A stretch of 64,000 bases of DNA from Shewanella halifaxensis HAW-EB4 (GTDB lineage Bacteria; Pseudomonadota; Gammaproteobacteria; Enterobacterales; Shewanellaceae). The stretch's first letter is position 1, and every line of letters starts with the position of its first letter. The notes under the pieces are model-generated. The model was not told the origin of the DNA. It did not search any database and saw only the letters and a list, made by a program, of their open reading frames with translations. A program made the translations under genes and the position numbers. The stretch spans positions 4,926,001 through 4,990,000 of the forward strand of contig NC_010334.1 of NCBI RefSeq assembly GCF_000019185.1, given 5' to 3'. Shown one piece after another: positions 33,854 to 42,266 of this stretch.

Positions 33854-34723
33854 ATGCGCAAACTCCCACCACTAAGAGCCTTACAGGTTTTTGAAGCCGC
33901 TGCCAGACAGTCTCATTTCTCACGTGCTGCAGCCGAGTTATGCATCACCCAAAGTGCGGTATCTCATCAGGTTAAACAGCTTGAAGAGCATTACGGCGAA
34001 CGCCTATTTAAACGAGAAGGACGACAACTGCGGCTCACTAGCAAAGGGGAGTTGCTATATCGAGAACTAGAGCGGATCTTTAACGAGTTGAGTGATTTAA
34101 GTATGCAGATCAGTGGTGACAGCAATGATCAACTTCGCCTTGCTGTATACAGCTCATTTGCGATCAAATGGCTAATTCCAAGACTCAGCGATTTTAGACG
34201 CCAACACCCTCAAATCAAGATCCGCCTCAACATGATCACCGATGACCCAGAGCTAAGTGATAACGTGGCAGATATGTTCATCACGGGCCAAAGTGGTCAA
34301 TTAGGTTATCACCATCACTTACTGCATAAAGAACGCTTAATTCCGGTTATTAGTCCAAACTTATTGGATCCAGATAGCCTAGCGTTGGACGAATTAGCTA
34401 AGCACCCGCTGCTGACGGTTGACGAAGGTCCACTGGGATTAGATTGGGATAGGTGGTTTGTAGCAAATAACTTAGTGCTACCCGCTGATCAGCAACAACA
34501 TATTTTTAGTCATGTGCTGTTAGCGATTGAAGCGGCCATTGCAGGCCAAGGGATAGCACTGGCATCAGACTTTATGGTGCAGGCTGATATTGAAAAAGGA
34601 TTGTTGGTCGAGCTTGACTTGCCTGATATTTTGACTGGATTTGAGTTCTATTTCAGCTGTAAACAACGTCGTCTGAAAGACCCCGCTATTGCGGCGTTTG
34701 TGAGCTGGTTAAGCCTGCAGTAA
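33854..34723 (+). CDS. LysR-type regulator, GcvA-like
   Basis: A 289-aa LysR-family transcription factor. The N-terminal winged helix is LPPLRALQVFEAAARQSHFS then RAAAELCITQSAVSHQVKQL, the pattern of GcvA-type regulators. The C-terminal effector-binding domain ends EFYFSCKQRRLKDPAIAAF. It is divergent from the EamA transporter; control of that gene is possible. Ligand unknown. The ATG at 33854 has GAGCG upstream. Confidence 0.88.
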   Translation: MRKLPPLRALQVFEAAARQSHFSRAAAELCITQSAVSHQVKQLEEHYGERLFKREGRQLRLTSKGELLYRELERIFNELSDLSMQISGDSNDQLRLAVYSSFAIKWLIPRLSDFRRQHPQIKIRLNMITDDPELSDNVADMFITGQSGQLGYHHHLLHKERLIPVISPNLLDPDSLALDELAKHPLLTVDEGPLGLDWDRWFVANNLVLPADQQQHIFSHVLLAIEAAIAGQGIALASDFMVQADIEKGLLVELDLPDILTGFEFYFSCKQRRLKDPAIAAFVSWLSLQ

Positions 34724-34746
34724 CTTTATAAAACTAAGCTAATAAA

Positions 34747-34771
34747 AAAGCCAGCGACTATTGCTGGCTTT
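34747..34771. terminator. Bidirectional terminator between lysR-type gene and trpS
   Basis: AAAGCCAGC and GCTGGCTTT pair around GACTATT, with A-run before and T-run after. It serves both converging genes. Confidence 0.85.
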
Positions 34772-34800
34772 CAAGTTAGCAGTATAAATTAGTCGTCGAG

Positions 34801-35811
34801 TTAAACGATAAGACCAATTTTTTCGTAAACGTTCTTAATCGTCACCTCAGCGCGAGCCTGCGCCTTTTCAGCTCCGTCTCTCATCACTTGATTCAAGAAG
34901 TCATGGTCTGCACGGTACTCTTTAAAGCGCTGCTGCAGCGGCTCAAGCATACCGACAACGGCGTCACCCGTAGCCACTTTTAAATGACCATACATCTTGC
35001 CTTCAAACTCGGCTTCTAGGCTAGCAATCGACTGACCAGTACAGCCTGACATTAGGCTTAGCAAGTTAGAAACACCCGGCTTTTCGGCAACATCGAAGCG
35101 CACGACTGGTGGCTCTTGGCCATCTGTCATCGCCTTTTTGATCTTCTTCATGATCGCTTTTGGATCTTCAAGTAAGCCGATAACGTTATTACGGTTATCA
35201 TCAGACTTAGACATCTTCTTTAGTGGATCTTGCAGCGACATCACCTTAGCACCATGCTCAGGGATGAATGGCTCTGGGATCACGAAAGTTTCACCGTAAG
35301 CATTGTTAAAGCGAGTCGCGATATCACGGGTCAACTCTAGATGCTGCTTCTGATCTTGACCCACTGGGATCTCATTCGCTTGATAAAGCAAAATATCTGC
35401 TGCCATCAACACAGGGTAACTAAATAGACCCACGTTAATGTTGTTAGCATGCTTTTGCGACTTATCTTTAAACTGCGTCATGCGGTTTAGCTCACCCATC
35501 TGGGTGTAACAGTTTAGTGCCCAACCAAGTTGTGTGTGCTGTGGAACTTGAGACTGAATAAATACCGTGCTCTTCTTAGGATCAACACCACAAGCCAGAT
35601 ACAGTGCTAACGTATCAAGACACGCTTCACGTAGTTTGGCAGGATCTTGTCTGACAGTAATCGCATGCAGGTCAACGACGCAATAAAGGCAATCATGACT
35701 ATCTTGCATTGCAACCCACTGACGTAACGCGCCCATATAGTTGCCGATGGTCAGCTCGCCTGATGGCTGCGCTCCGCTTAGAACTACTGGTTTCGTTAAA
35801 GGGTTCGTCAT
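34801..35811 (-). CDS. trpS: Tryptophanyl-tRNA synthetase
   Basis: Charges tRNA-Trp. Class I synthetase of 336 aa, with the HIGH-equivalent in SGAQPSGELTIGNYMGALRQW and the KMSKS motif in DPLKKMSKSDDNRNN. It is the last gene of the damX-dam-rpe-gph-trpS row and follows gph by 5 bp. Confidence 0.97.
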   Translation of the reverse strand: MTNPLTKPVVLSGAQPSGELTIGNYMGALRQWVAMQDSHDCLYCVVDLHAITVRQDPAKLREACLDTLALYLACGVDPKKSTVFIQSQVPQHTQLGWALNCYTQMGELNRMTQFKDKSQKHANNINVGLFSYPVLMAADILLYQANEIPVGQDQKQHLELTRDIATRFNNAYGETFVIPEPFIPEHGAKVMSLQDPLKKMSKSDDNRNNVIGLLEDPKAIMKKIKKAMTDGQEPPVVRFDVAEKPGVSNLLSLMSGCTGQSIASLEAEFEGKMYGHLKVATGDAVVGMLEPLQQRFKEYRADHDFLNQVMRDGAEKAQARAEVTIKNVYEKIGLIV

Positions 35812-35816
35812 CTTGT

Positions 35817-36515
35817 TTATTGCTCCGTTGCTTTATCGCGCAATTTAAGTAGCGCGGTTATTTCACTAAATTGTTCACATACGGCGTCAGGGCCGCTTAG
35901 CCCAATATCTTCACCGTAGTTGTAGCCGTAGGTCAAGCCCACAGAGGCAACCTTAGCCGATTTTGCCGCTAATATATCGTTCTTTGAGTCACCGACCATC
36001 AATAATTGCTCAGTTTCGAGGCGCCACTCGTGCAAAATGTGCTGTAGTGGCAGTGGATCGGGTTTCATCTTAGATAAAGAGTCGCCACCAAGTACCATGC
36101 TGAAGTAAGCATCAATATTAAATGCTTTAAGCAGTGGCAGGGTAAACTCATAGGGCTTATTAGTAACAATCGCCATGCGGTAACCGGCTTGTTGCAACTG
36201 CTCTAGAACAGATTCAACGCCGGGATACAACTGACTATGTTGTTGCAGATTGAGCCCATAGAAATGCATAAATTTTGGCATACAAGCTTGTAGCTGCTCT
36301 TCCGTCACTGCAGTATTAAGTGCAAAAGAGAGAGCTCTGCGCATCAGCATTTCGGCGCCATTGCCTACCCAGCTACGGACCTGTTCATCACTGCACAAAG
36401 GCAATGCTAACTCTTCTAGGGTTGCACGAGTCGCTGCAGCAAGATCGGGAACGCTATCGATTAGCGTTCCATCCAAGTCAAATGCTACCGCTTTTATTTG
36501 ACTAAAAGTATTCAC
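35817..36515 (-). CDS. gph: Phosphoglycolate phosphatase
   Basis: Dephosphorylates 2-phosphoglycolate formed in DNA repair and oxygenation reactions. HAD-superfamily motifs are present: FDLDGTLIDSVPDL (motif I), VTNKPYEFT (II), KPDPLPLQ and VGDSKNDILAAKSA (III/IV). The 232-aa length is normal. Lies between rpe and trpS with gaps of only 3 and 5 bp, as in E. coli. Confidence 0.95.
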   Translation of the reverse strand: MNTFSQIKAVAFDLDGTLIDSVPDLAAATRATLEELALPLCSDEQVRSWVGNGAEMLMRRALSFALNTAVTEEQLQACMPKFMHFYGLNLQQHSQLYPGVESVLEQLQQAGYRMAIVTNKPYEFTLPLLKAFNIDAYFSMVLGGDSLSKMKPDPLPLQHILHEWRLETEQLLMVGDSKNDILAAKSAKVASVGLTYGYNYGEDIGLSGPDAVCEQFSEITALLKLRDKATEQ

Positions 36516-36518
36516 TGA

Positions 36519-37193
36519 TTACGCCTCAACGCTTGCTAATTCTGCACGCATCTCATCAATTACTGCTTTGTAGTCTGGCTTATTGAAAATGGCTGAACCT
36601 GCAACAAACATGTCTGCACCCGCTGCTGCGATTTCAGCAATATTGTCGACCTTTACGCCGCCATCTACTTGTAAACGGATGTCGTAACCACTGTCATCAA
36701 TCAGCTTACGCACCTGACGCAACTTATCGAAAGTAGACGGAATAAATGACTGCCCACCAAAGCCTGGGTTAACTGACATCAGCAAAATCACATCTAACTT
36801 ATCCATCACGTGATCAAGATAGTGCAGTGGTGTAGCAGGGTTAAACACTAGCCCCGCTTTACAGCCAGATTCTTTAATTAACTGCAGAGTACGGTCCACA
36901 TGCTCAGAGGCTTCAGGATGGAAAGTAATAATTGAAGCACCGGCTGCAGCAAAATCAGGAATGATACGGTCAACAGGCTTCACCATTAGGTGAACGTCAA
37001 TATCGGCAGTGACGCCATAATTACGCAAGGCTTGGCACACCATAGGCCCAATCGTTAAATTTGGCACATAATGATTATCCATAACATCAAAATGAACCAC
37101 ATCAGCCCCCGCGTTTAATACGGCATCGACATCTTCACCTAAACGAGCAAAATCAGCAGATAAAATAGAAGGAGCAATCAAAAATGGACGCAT
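36519..37193 (-). CDS. rpe: Ribulose-phosphate 3-epimerase
   Basis: Interconverts ribulose 5-phosphate and xylulose 5-phosphate in the pentose phosphate pathway. TIM-barrel enzyme of 224 aa: LIAPSILSADFARLGEDV, VHFDVMDNHYVPNLTIGP (metal histidine and aspartate), VHLMV, VNPGFGGQSFI and LQVDGGVKVDN. Confidence 0.97.
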   Translation of the reverse strand: MRPFLIAPSILSADFARLGEDVDAVLNAGADVVHFDVMDNHYVPNLTIGPMVCQALRNYGVTADIDVHLMVKPVDRIIPDFAAAGASIITFHPEASEHVDRTLQLIKESGCKAGLVFNPATPLHYLDHVMDKLDVILLMSVNPGFGGQSFIPSTFDKLRQVRKLIDDSGYDIRLQVDGGVKVDNIAEIAAAGADMFVAGSAIFNKPDYKAVIDEMRAELASVEA

Positions 37194-37408
37194 AACGAAC
37201 TCACCTGAATGTTTAAGAAGTACGCTATTCTACCTGCTGCAGCCATAGCCCTCCACACCTGAGCGCCCATTTCAGTTAAATTGCAGGGATAAAATATTTC
37301 ACTTAAACAGTGAAATAGAATTTACCATTAAAAAATGTTTAAAATATAGCCTACTTTGCTATACTGTTTCGTCTAGCTTGGTAAAGGGCGTTAATAAAAG
37401 GAGGCGTG

Positions 37409-37747
37409 ATGAAAGGACTTATCCAGAATACAGCAATGCTTAAATCTGCTGCGATTCTTGCGCTTGCCTGTGCAGCAATTACCAGCTTTGCCCCCTCTTC
37501 GAATTTAACCGAAACCGCAGCTAATGCGGCCTGTGCTTGCGATGCAGATGCTAGTCAGTACAACCCTAGTCTACCCGCTAGCCACCCCAGCAACCGCTGT
37601 GCAAATCAATCTCACGATCTAAGTTGGAAAAGCTGGTTAACTGGTAACAGCCAGACCAATCAATTGCATTTTATCGATCTGTTTGAACTGCTATACGGCC
37701 ATGAAAGTGCACCTATCAGCAAGAGTTCCCCACTCAACGGCAAGTAA
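37409..37747 (+). CDS. Hypothetical protein with signal-like N-terminus, 112 aa
   Basis: Not recognised beyond its resemblance to small conserved Shewanella genes found at this locus. A hydrophobic segment (AAILALACAAITSFAP) could be a signal peptide. It is followed by a cysteine-containing stretch (AACACDADASQYNP), and the C-terminal part is polar. The start is ATG 37409 with AGGAGG just upstream; a GTG at 37406 is also possible. It runs opposite to dam and rpe, with DUF2970 8 bp downstream on the same strand. Confidence 0.6.
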   Translation: MKGLIQNTAMLKSAAILALACAAITSFAPSSNLTETAANAACACDADASQYNPSLPASHPSNRCANQSHDLSWKSWLTGNSQTNQLHFIDLFELLYGHESAPISKSSPLNGK

Positions 37748-37755
37748 TCGACAAT

Positions 37756-37941
37756 ATGCTGCGCCGCTTATGGCACATATTATCGAGTACTATTGCTGCA
37801 TTTATTGGGGTGCAAACAGAGCGAAACCGCACGCGCGACTTTCAAACATCTTCACCCATTCCCTTTATCATCATGGGCATAATATTAGCGATTATGTTTG
37901 TGGCAGCGCTGTTACTTATCGTTGAGCAGGTATTACGATAA
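37756..37941 (+). CDS. DUF2970 small membrane protein
   Basis: A 61-aa protein of the DUF2970 family: the N-terminal AAFIGVQTERNRTRDFQTSS block, then one transmembrane helix (PFIIMGIILAIMFVAALLLI). Its function is unknown. It follows the upstream small gene by 8 bp on the same strand, with a good chance of co-transcription. Located between rpe and dam. Confidence 0.85.
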   Translation: MLRRLWHILSSTIAAFIGVQTERNRTRDFQTSSPIPFIIMGIILAIMFVAALLLIVEQVLR

Positions 37942-37977
37942 GCAATCACTGCCTGAGAGTAATGAAAGGGGTTAGGG

Positions 37978-38817
37978 TTAGTCGTTCTCACTATGGTATG
38001 AATCATCATACAGCGCTATAAGCTCATCGACCTTTTTACGGCCACTGCCCTTCTGACTAATATTGCGCTGAACTTGAATCGTATCGAAACGAGCACCATG
38101 GTATAACTCACGCGTCAACGGAATATCATGGTTACTAATGAGTACCGGAATACCTCTTTCTATCGCCGTGTGGCGTGCCTTTCTTGCGAGCAGGGCCTGA
38201 TCATCTAACGAGAACCCGCTGCCCACATAAGTCGTAAAACTGGCTGTCGATGACAAAGGAGCATAAGGCGGATCGCAATACACCACATCACCCGTTTGAG
38301 TCATATCTATCGCTTGTTCATAACCTATGCAGTGAAACTCTGCATTTTGCGCCTTTTCTGAAAAGCCACGGATCTCTTTTTCTGGAAAGTAAGGCTTTTT
38401 ATACGAACCAAACGGCACATTGAAGCCTCCCTTACGGTTATAACGGCATAAGCCATTAAAACCATGACGGTTCATATATAGGAAATATACTGAGCGCGTA
38501 AAAGGATCTTTGGTGGCATTAAAAGCCGTACGAACTTTATAGTAGGCTTCCTTGTCGTTCATCTCAGGAACGAAGAGTGCCTTGGCAGCTTCGATATATC
38601 TATCGGGCTCTTTTTGCACGATCTTGTACAAGTTAATCAAATCATGATTAATATCGCACAATAGATAATTGCTGTAGTGGGTATTGAGAAAGACCGAGCC
38701 AGCCCCAACAAAGGGTTCGACGAGGCGATCGCCTTCAGGCAAATGCTCTGATAAGACTTCAATCAGTTTAAATTTTCCGCCAGCCCACTTTAAAAAGGCT
38801 CTTTGTTTTTTAATCAT
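37978..38817 (-). CDS. dam: DNA adenine methyltransferase (GATC)
   Basis: Methylates adenine in GATC for mismatch repair and replication control. 279 aa with FLKWAGGKFKL (SAM-binding FxGxG-type region), LVEPFVGAGSVFLN and the catalytic DPPYAPLS. Position next to damX and aroB is the E. coli/Shewanella order, so this is host Dam rather than part of an R-M system. Confidence 0.95.
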   Translation of the reverse strand: MIKKQRAFLKWAGGKFKLIEVLSEHLPEGDRLVEPFVGAGSVFLNTHYSNYLLCDINHDLINLYKIVQKEPDRYIEAAKALFVPEMNDKEAYYKVRTAFNATKDPFTRSVYFLYMNRHGFNGLCRYNRKGGFNVPFGSYKKPYFPEKEIRGFSEKAQNAEFHCIGYEQAIDMTQTGDVVYCDPPYAPLSSTASFTTYVGSGFSLDDQALLARKARHTAIERGIPVLISNHDIPLTRELYHGARFDTIQVQRNISQKGSGRKKVDELIALYDDSYHSEND

Positions 38818-38871
38818 TTAAATTGATTGAACACTGTGAAAAAAAGAGAGCTGATGATTGTACTCTGTTTA

Positions 38872-40293
38872 TTATTGAATTTCACGAGTTGGAAGTACAT
38901 CTTGTAGCTCATATTCATTAAGATTGTGCCAAGAGCGGATCCACGGCTCTGAAATCCCCGTTTTAGCCATTAATAATGCCGACTGTTCTTGCGCAATTTT
39001 TCGACTAGAAAACTCTCCGAGTAACACCACCCAGCGCTTCTTATAGCGCGCCACTTTCACTTGGGGAATATCTTCAAGCCTTAAGAGAGTGTTACGCAAA
39101 GAGTCTAGCTTTTTTACACTAACCAGCTGTAACGTATAACCCGCGATGGGCCTGCTGGCCCGCGCTGATTTAGTCACCAAGTTATCTTGCTCCACCATCG
39201 AGGCCGCTTCAACGCGATTATCTATAACTTTTGGCGGCACTTCATTTGGCTTATCTGATGATTGCGGGGCTGTTGCGTTAACAGGCTCTTGCTGCTCAGC
39301 AGTAAAAGTCGTTATTTGCTTGGCTTTATATGTAGTGACCGCTGCAGCAATATCACCACTTGGCTCAAGTTGGTCTGAATTCGATATGACGAAGCTAGAT
39401 GTCGGCGAGTAATGCTTAAGAACTCGCTCGGCATATTCAATAAGAAACCTATTATCTAGCCCACCCCTTTGGCTAAGATTAATCGCAAACTCAACTTTTT
39501 TAGCCTTAACATCGTCAGGAACCTCATGACTATCGATTAGTAACCAACTCGCTAGCAAGGCAATGAGGCATAGTGTTGAAACGATAATAATCATTTTTAA
39601 TCTAGACTTTTGCGGTAGCTGAACTTGCTCACCATTAAGCGCAAGCTCAAGCAAACCCACCACCTCTTTAGGTGTACCGAGTTGCATCTCTAAACGATTT
39701 TTAACGATGTCCCTTGGAGTGAACGGTTGCTGCTCACTACGACTTAGCAGGGTGTAATAAAGCCCTTCGCGTTCCGTTTGCTCTAACGGCTCAATATGTA
39801 TGGGTAATACTTGTTCTAACAGTGGTTCTGGTAGCTGATCGGCAACATCATTATAAAACTCAATAGGCGATGTCATTAAGATCTTAATCGATTTGCCAGA
39901 TAAATATATTTGGCTGAGTACAATACACTCGGCCCAGATATCAAGCGGCAATAGATGGGCGTCATCGAGCACGATGCAGCTCTCAGCAGGCAAAGAGTCA
40001 ACGACGCTAAGTAAGCACTCAGGTAAGGGGATTTCATCATCAAACACAGGGTCGCTTAGCAACTGAACCAATATTTTGCGCCTGATTTCAGCGCTATCGC
40101 AGTGCTTGGGGCAAATAACTAATGCGGAGCTATGATGTTCTAACTCATTAAGCAGTGCCGTGGCCAGCGTGGTTTTGCCGGCACCGTCTTCACCGGTTAA
40201 CACCATCAACTGCTCGCCATACAAACTGAGATGCAATAGACGATGCAACAGTGCATCTTGGCTTGGTAATAAAGCTGAGCCTGAAAACGACAT
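38872..40293 (-). CDS. damX: Cell-division protein DamX (AAA plus SPOR domain)
   Basis: A septal-ring protein. The N-terminal ~230 residues are an AAA domain (Walker A LTGEDGAGKTTL, Walker B SCIVLDDAHLL). A transmembrane helix follows (MIIIVSTLCLIALLASWLL). After it come a linker and a C-terminal SPOR domain that binds denuded septal peptidoglycan (AGYTLQLVSVKKLDSLRN onward). 473 aa, normal for Shewanella. The AAA part is longer than in E. coli DamX. Confidence 0.9.
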   Translation of the reverse strand: MSFSGSALLPSQDALLHRLLHLSLYGEQLMVLTGEDGAGKTTLATALLNELEHHSSALVICPKHCDSAEIRRKILVQLLSDPVFDDEIPLPECLLSVVDSLPAESCIVLDDAHLLPLDIWAECIVLSQIYLSGKSIKILMTSPIEFYNDVADQLPEPLLEQVLPIHIEPLEQTEREGLYYTLLSRSEQQPFTPRDIVKNRLEMQLGTPKEVVGLLELALNGEQVQLPQKSRLKMIIIVSTLCLIALLASWLLIDSHEVPDDVKAKKVEFAINLSQRGGLDNRFLIEYAERVLKHYSPTSSFVISNSDQLEPSGDIAAAVTTYKAKQITTFTAEQQEPVNATAPQSSDKPNEVPPKVIDNRVEAASMVEQDNLVTKSARASRPIAGYTLQLVSVKKLDSLRNTLLRLEDIPQVKVARYKKRWVVLLGEFSSRKIAQEQSALLMAKTGISEPWIRSWHNLNEYELQDVLPTREIQ

Positions 40294-40453
40294 CTAAAGC
40301 TGACCCCAATTCAGTTGTGGCCATACAGCCTTGGCATTAATTTTAAGCAGTAAAGATCCACAACTATGCCTCAAGGTCATAGCCAGGAAAGAAAAATCTA
40401 AGACTTGTTTTTTTATACTGAGTTTAGCGTTCACCTATCACCTGCAACATAAT

Positions 40454-41533
40454 TTATGCGCAGTTGATAACCTCTTCCAGTAGCTCATCGGTAACGTCGC
40501 TGTAGATCCCTGCTTGGCCAATGCCTTCAGGTAAAACGAGTCGTAATTGACCTTTGAGCACCTTCTTGTCTCGGCGCATATGCTTAATGAATTGTTCAAA
40601 ATCCATTGTTTCGGGTGCGGTTATAGGTAAATCAAATGCCGCTAATAACGCTGTGATACGACAAACAATTGACTCATCAACCAACCCAAGCTTGTTTGAG
40701 GTCATTGCAGCAAGGACTGTGCCAGCTGAAACAGCCTCACCATGCAGCCATACACCATAGCCCATTTCAGCTTCAATAGCGTGACCAAAGGTATGCCCGA
40801 GATTCAGCAGTGCACGCACAGCTTGTTCGGTTTCATCCTTCTCTACCACTTCAGCTTTAATTTCGCAGCAACGACTAATTGCGTATTCAAGCGCTTGTGT
40901 ATCCAATGATTTCAACGCTTCTACGTTGTTTTCAAGCCATTGGAAAAATTCGGCATCCCAAATCACACCATACTTAATGACTTCCGCCATGCCAGCTGCA
41001 AATTCACGTTTCGGTAAAGTGCTTAAACAGTTGGTGTCAATTAACACACACTTAGGTTGATAGAAGGCTCCTATCATATTTTTACCTAGCGGGTGATTAA
41101 CGGCGGTTTTACCACCAACAGATGAGTCTACTTGCGATAACAAGGTTGTTGGGATCTGAATGAAATCCACACCCCGTTGGTAGCTAGCTGCAGCAAAACC
41201 GGTCATATCGCCAATCACGCCGCCACCCAATGCAATTAAAACCGTATCTCGACCTAGATTTTGCTCTAGCAATGAGGTGAATATCGCATTCATCTGTTCA
41301 AGGGTTTTATATTGCTCGCCATCAGGCAAGATCACGGGAGTGGCGCACGCGAAATCAGACAGCATAGCTTCTACCGATTGAAGGTAGAGAGGCGCTATCG
41401 TTTCGTTAGTGACAATAAGGATATTTTTATGTTGAAGATAGCGAGCCAAAGGCTCGCTATTACTAAACAAATTCTGGCCAATTTCAATTGGGTAACTGCG
41501 CTCTCCGAGCTCTACCAGAACTTGTTTAGTCAT
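40454..41533 (-). CDS. aroB: 3-dehydroquinate synthase
   Basis: Second step of the shikimate pathway; NAD- and zinc-dependent. 359 aa. Motifs: LPDGEQYKTLE, ALGGGVIGDMTGFAAASYQRG, and the zinc-binding region EAEMGYGVWLHGEAVSAG with its histidine. Follows aroK by 3 bp, typical. Confidence 0.96.
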   Translation of the reverse strand: MTKQVLVELGERSYPIEIGQNLFSNSEPLARYLQHKNILIVTNETIAPLYLQSVEAMLSDFACATPVILPDGEQYKTLEQMNAIFTSLLEQNLGRDTVLIALGGGVIGDMTGFAAASYQRGVDFIQIPTTLLSQVDSSVGGKTAVNHPLGKNMIGAFYQPKCVLIDTNCLSTLPKREFAAGMAEVIKYGVIWDAEFFQWLENNVEALKSLDTQALEYAISRCCEIKAEVVEKDETEQAVRALLNLGHTFGHAIEAEMGYGVWLHGEAVSAGTVLAAMTSNKLGLVDESIVCRITALLAAFDLPITAPETMDFEQFIKHMRRDKKVLKGQLRLVLPEGIGQAGIYSDVTDELLEEVINCA

Positions 41534-41536
41534 ATA

Positions 41537-42052
41537 TTAAAAACCTAACTGTTCAATAATTTGGTTTGCAACAACTTTGGCACTTTGCTCGTCAGTCTTA
41601 ACAATGACGTCTGCAATCTCTTCATAAAGAGGATTACGCACCTCGGCTAGGTTCTCTAGCACTTCTCTTGGGTCATCGACCTGCAGCAATGGACGACGCT
41701 TGTCTCTTTGCGTACGAGCGACTTGCTTATCGATAGTTGTTTCTAGATAGACAACGATGCCGCGTGCAGAAAGATTATTACGGATCTCTTTGCTTTGAAT
41801 CGAACCACCGCCCGTTGCTAAGACAATACCTTGCTTTTCGGTTAGATCAGCGACAACCTGTGTTTCACGGTTGCGGAAACCCTCTTCACCTTCAACATCA
41901 AAAACCCAAGCGATATCAGCGCCTGTACGGCTTTCAATTTCTTGATCTGAATCGTGGAACTCTAAGTGCAGCATCTGTGCCAGATGACGGCCTATAGTGC
42001 TTTTACCGGCCCCCATAGGGCCTACTAGGAAAATATTACGTTTTTCGGCCAT
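41537..42052 (-). CDS. aroK: Shikimate kinase I
   Basis: Phosphorylates shikimate. 171 aa with Walker [18 protein letters not shown], the DSDQEIE shikimate-binding acids, GGGSIQS and the RDKRRPLL lid. Adjacent to pilQ upstream and aroB downstream. Confidence 0.96.
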
Positions 42053-42228
42053 TTGATTTATACGTCTGAATCTTATTTAAGTTTGCCTACGTCAACTCAA
42101 ATAAACGGAGTTGACCTTTAATCTTACCTTGCTCTATTGAGACTTGACCGCTGATTATCTCAGCTAAGTGCCATCTATGGCAAGCGGGGAATGCATTTCT
42201 ATCGAAAATCTATCGACCAAAATGGCAA

Positions 42229-42255
42229 AGCCAGCGGATTACACTGGCTTTGTAT
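42229..42255 (-). terminator. Hairpin after pilQ
   Basis: CAAAGCCAG pairs with CTGGCTTTG around nine bases, 12 bp after the pilQ stop. T-runs are weak. The gap to aroK (42053-42228) shows no gene. Confidence 0.5.
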
Positions 42256-42266
42256 GGCTAAATAAT

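Noticed and set aside
37978..38817. Dam as part of a restriction-modification system
   Set aside because: The conserved damX-dam-rpe context and the absence of a partner nuclease mark it as host Dam.
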